Notes under the pieces: model-generated | Databases searched by the model: none | Seen by the model: the letters and a program-made list of their open reading frames with translations, nothing else | What the model was told of the DNA's origin: nothing | Shown: one piece after another, positions 63,350 to 64,000 of the stretch | Position numbering within the stretch: position 1 is the first letter of the stretch | Layout of the letters: each line of letters begins with the position of its first letter | Assembly: GCF_001856685.1 (NCBI RefSeq) | Contig: NZ_CP017812.1 | Span: forward strand, 558,001 to 622,000 | Origin: Boudabousia tangfeifanii | GTDB lineage: Bacteria > Actinomycetota > Actinomycetes > Actinomycetales > Actinomycetaceae | Direction of reading: 5' to 3' | Length of the DNA: 64,000 nt | Program-made: the position numbers and the translations under genes

Positions 63350-63970
63350 TCAGAACTGTTCTAGCATTTCTTTCACATCTATTAGTTCCATTTTTTGATA
63401 ATACGTTGACCTCGGATGGCAAAAAGTTCCGGTGGGTAATAGGGCTGCTTCCACCTTGCAATCTTTCCTGATCGAATCTAGGAAAGTCGGTTTTAGTTTG
63501 CAGATCGCGTAGGGTTTCCATGGGAATTTATCATCGCCAAGTTTGCCCCAGGCGATTTGGACGCAATGAGCTTCGGGTAGAACTGTTTCAAAAATTTGTT
63601 TTGAAATTTCAAGTGAAGCTAGTAATTTTTCCCTTACCTCGTCCTCAACGAGGTTTTTAAATTCTTCGAGTTTACCAATCTTGGGCGCTAAGTTGATCAG
63701 GGTAATGGTTCGCCAGTCTCGAGGAACATCATCTTCATTTAGCGGGAAACGTTTAAGAATCGTTCGTGTGGTTGTGTCCCCTTTTCCTTCATTGCTTAAT
63801 TTCGTAGCAGTAGAAGGGTTAATCATGATGAACACGAGATTTTCTGTCTTATTTTCATTGATTTTGCTACGTAGGAACCATCTTTGATCGTAATCTTCTG
63901 GTTTCTGTGGGTAAACGAGTTTCCCATTCTTCCATGCTGCGGTGAAGGCCTCTACCGATAATTCTTCCAT
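63350..63970 (-). CDS. DUF1643-domain protein
   Basis: The 206-residue product has the DUF1643 pattern: RWFLRSKINEN, LVFIMINPSTATKLSNEGKG, TTTRTILKRFP, ITLINLAPKIG and CVQIAWGKLGDD. These proteins are common in mobile and phage-related DNA; no activity is known to me. AAGGAGCGTAGAG precedes the ATG at 63970. The gene has lower G+C than the core genes and stands alone after the recombinase fragment, suggesting it belongs to the island. Confidence 0.78.
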   Translation of the reverse strand: MEELSVEAFTAAWKNGKLVYPQKPEDYDQRWFLRSKINENKTENLVFIMINPSTATKLSNEGKGDTTTRTILKRFPLNEDDVPRDWRTITLINLAPKIGKLEEFKNLVEDEVREKLLASLEISKQIFETVLPEAHCVQIAWGKLGDDKFPWKPYAICKLKPTFLDSIRKDCKVEAALLPTGTFCHPRSTYYQKMELIDVKEMLEQF

Positions 63971-64000
63971 CTCTACGCTCCTTAGGGGTCCAGAAAAATA

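Overview
The window is 64 kb of chromosome from a Gram-positive actinobacterium of moderate G+C content. Several features point to a member of or near the Actinomycetaceae, a placement that is inferred rather than proven: the gene order of the secY-adk-map-infA-rpsM-rpsK-rpoA-rplQ block, a short-lidded adenylate kinase, the galU-glp-GNAT-sepX/glpR cluster, lutABC, an actinobacterial-type degenerate helicase, leaderless promoters, and wall-anchored sialidases ending in S-layer-homology repeats.

Layout. Positions 1-7.7 kb hold the 3' end of the ribosomal protein/RNA polymerase alpha block (rpsE, rpmD, rplO, secY, adk, map, infA, rpmJ, rpsM, rpsK, rpoA, rplQ). Positions 7.8-17.7 kb hold housekeeping genes: a ROK sugar kinase, truA, rplM-rpsI, glmM, a DedA protein, coaA, alr and tsaE-tsaB-rimI. 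Positions 17.9-21.4 kb are the succinate dehydrogenase operon sdhCAB, convergent with a UPF0237-UPF0210 pair. Positions 23.4-31.2 kb carry two very large paralogous sialidase genes; each has a signal peptide, a catalytic beta-propeller with Asp boxes, a long coiled coil and three C-terminal SLH repeats. Next come ferrochelatase, an inositol-phosphatase-like enzyme, a lactate utilisation cluster (lutABC plus lldP) and a glycerol cluster (glpD-glpK). Positions 41.8-46.3 kb hold a NYN protein, a TPM-domain envelope protein with PspA, and a HAD hydrolase. Positions 46.4-57.7 kb hold a 1522-residue degenerate helicase with a small partner ORF, two related lipoproteins, mscL, and the galU-glp-GNAT-sepX/glpR operon tied to cell division.

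From a tRNA-Ala(CGC) gene at 57.8 kb onward the window is accessory DNA. It holds decayed terminase and portal fragments, a decayed serine-recombinase tail, an intact two-gene SIR2-HerA cassette of the kind known from anti-phage defence, a second serine-recombinase fragment, a helically phased array of TGCACCCA boxes, and a DUF1643 gene.

The most notable unexplained signals are: an 8-bp word, G(C/T)CCTCGG, found about 39 times (about ten-fold over chance) in the core and not found in the last 6 kb; the phased TGCACCCA array; a near-identical tract of about 224 bp shared by the two sialidase genes; their shared GACAGNNCTGTC promoter dyad; and a helicase that has lost every visible ATPase motif residue. 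All positions and counts were read by eye from the sequence; family assignments rest on recognised motifs and not on database searches.
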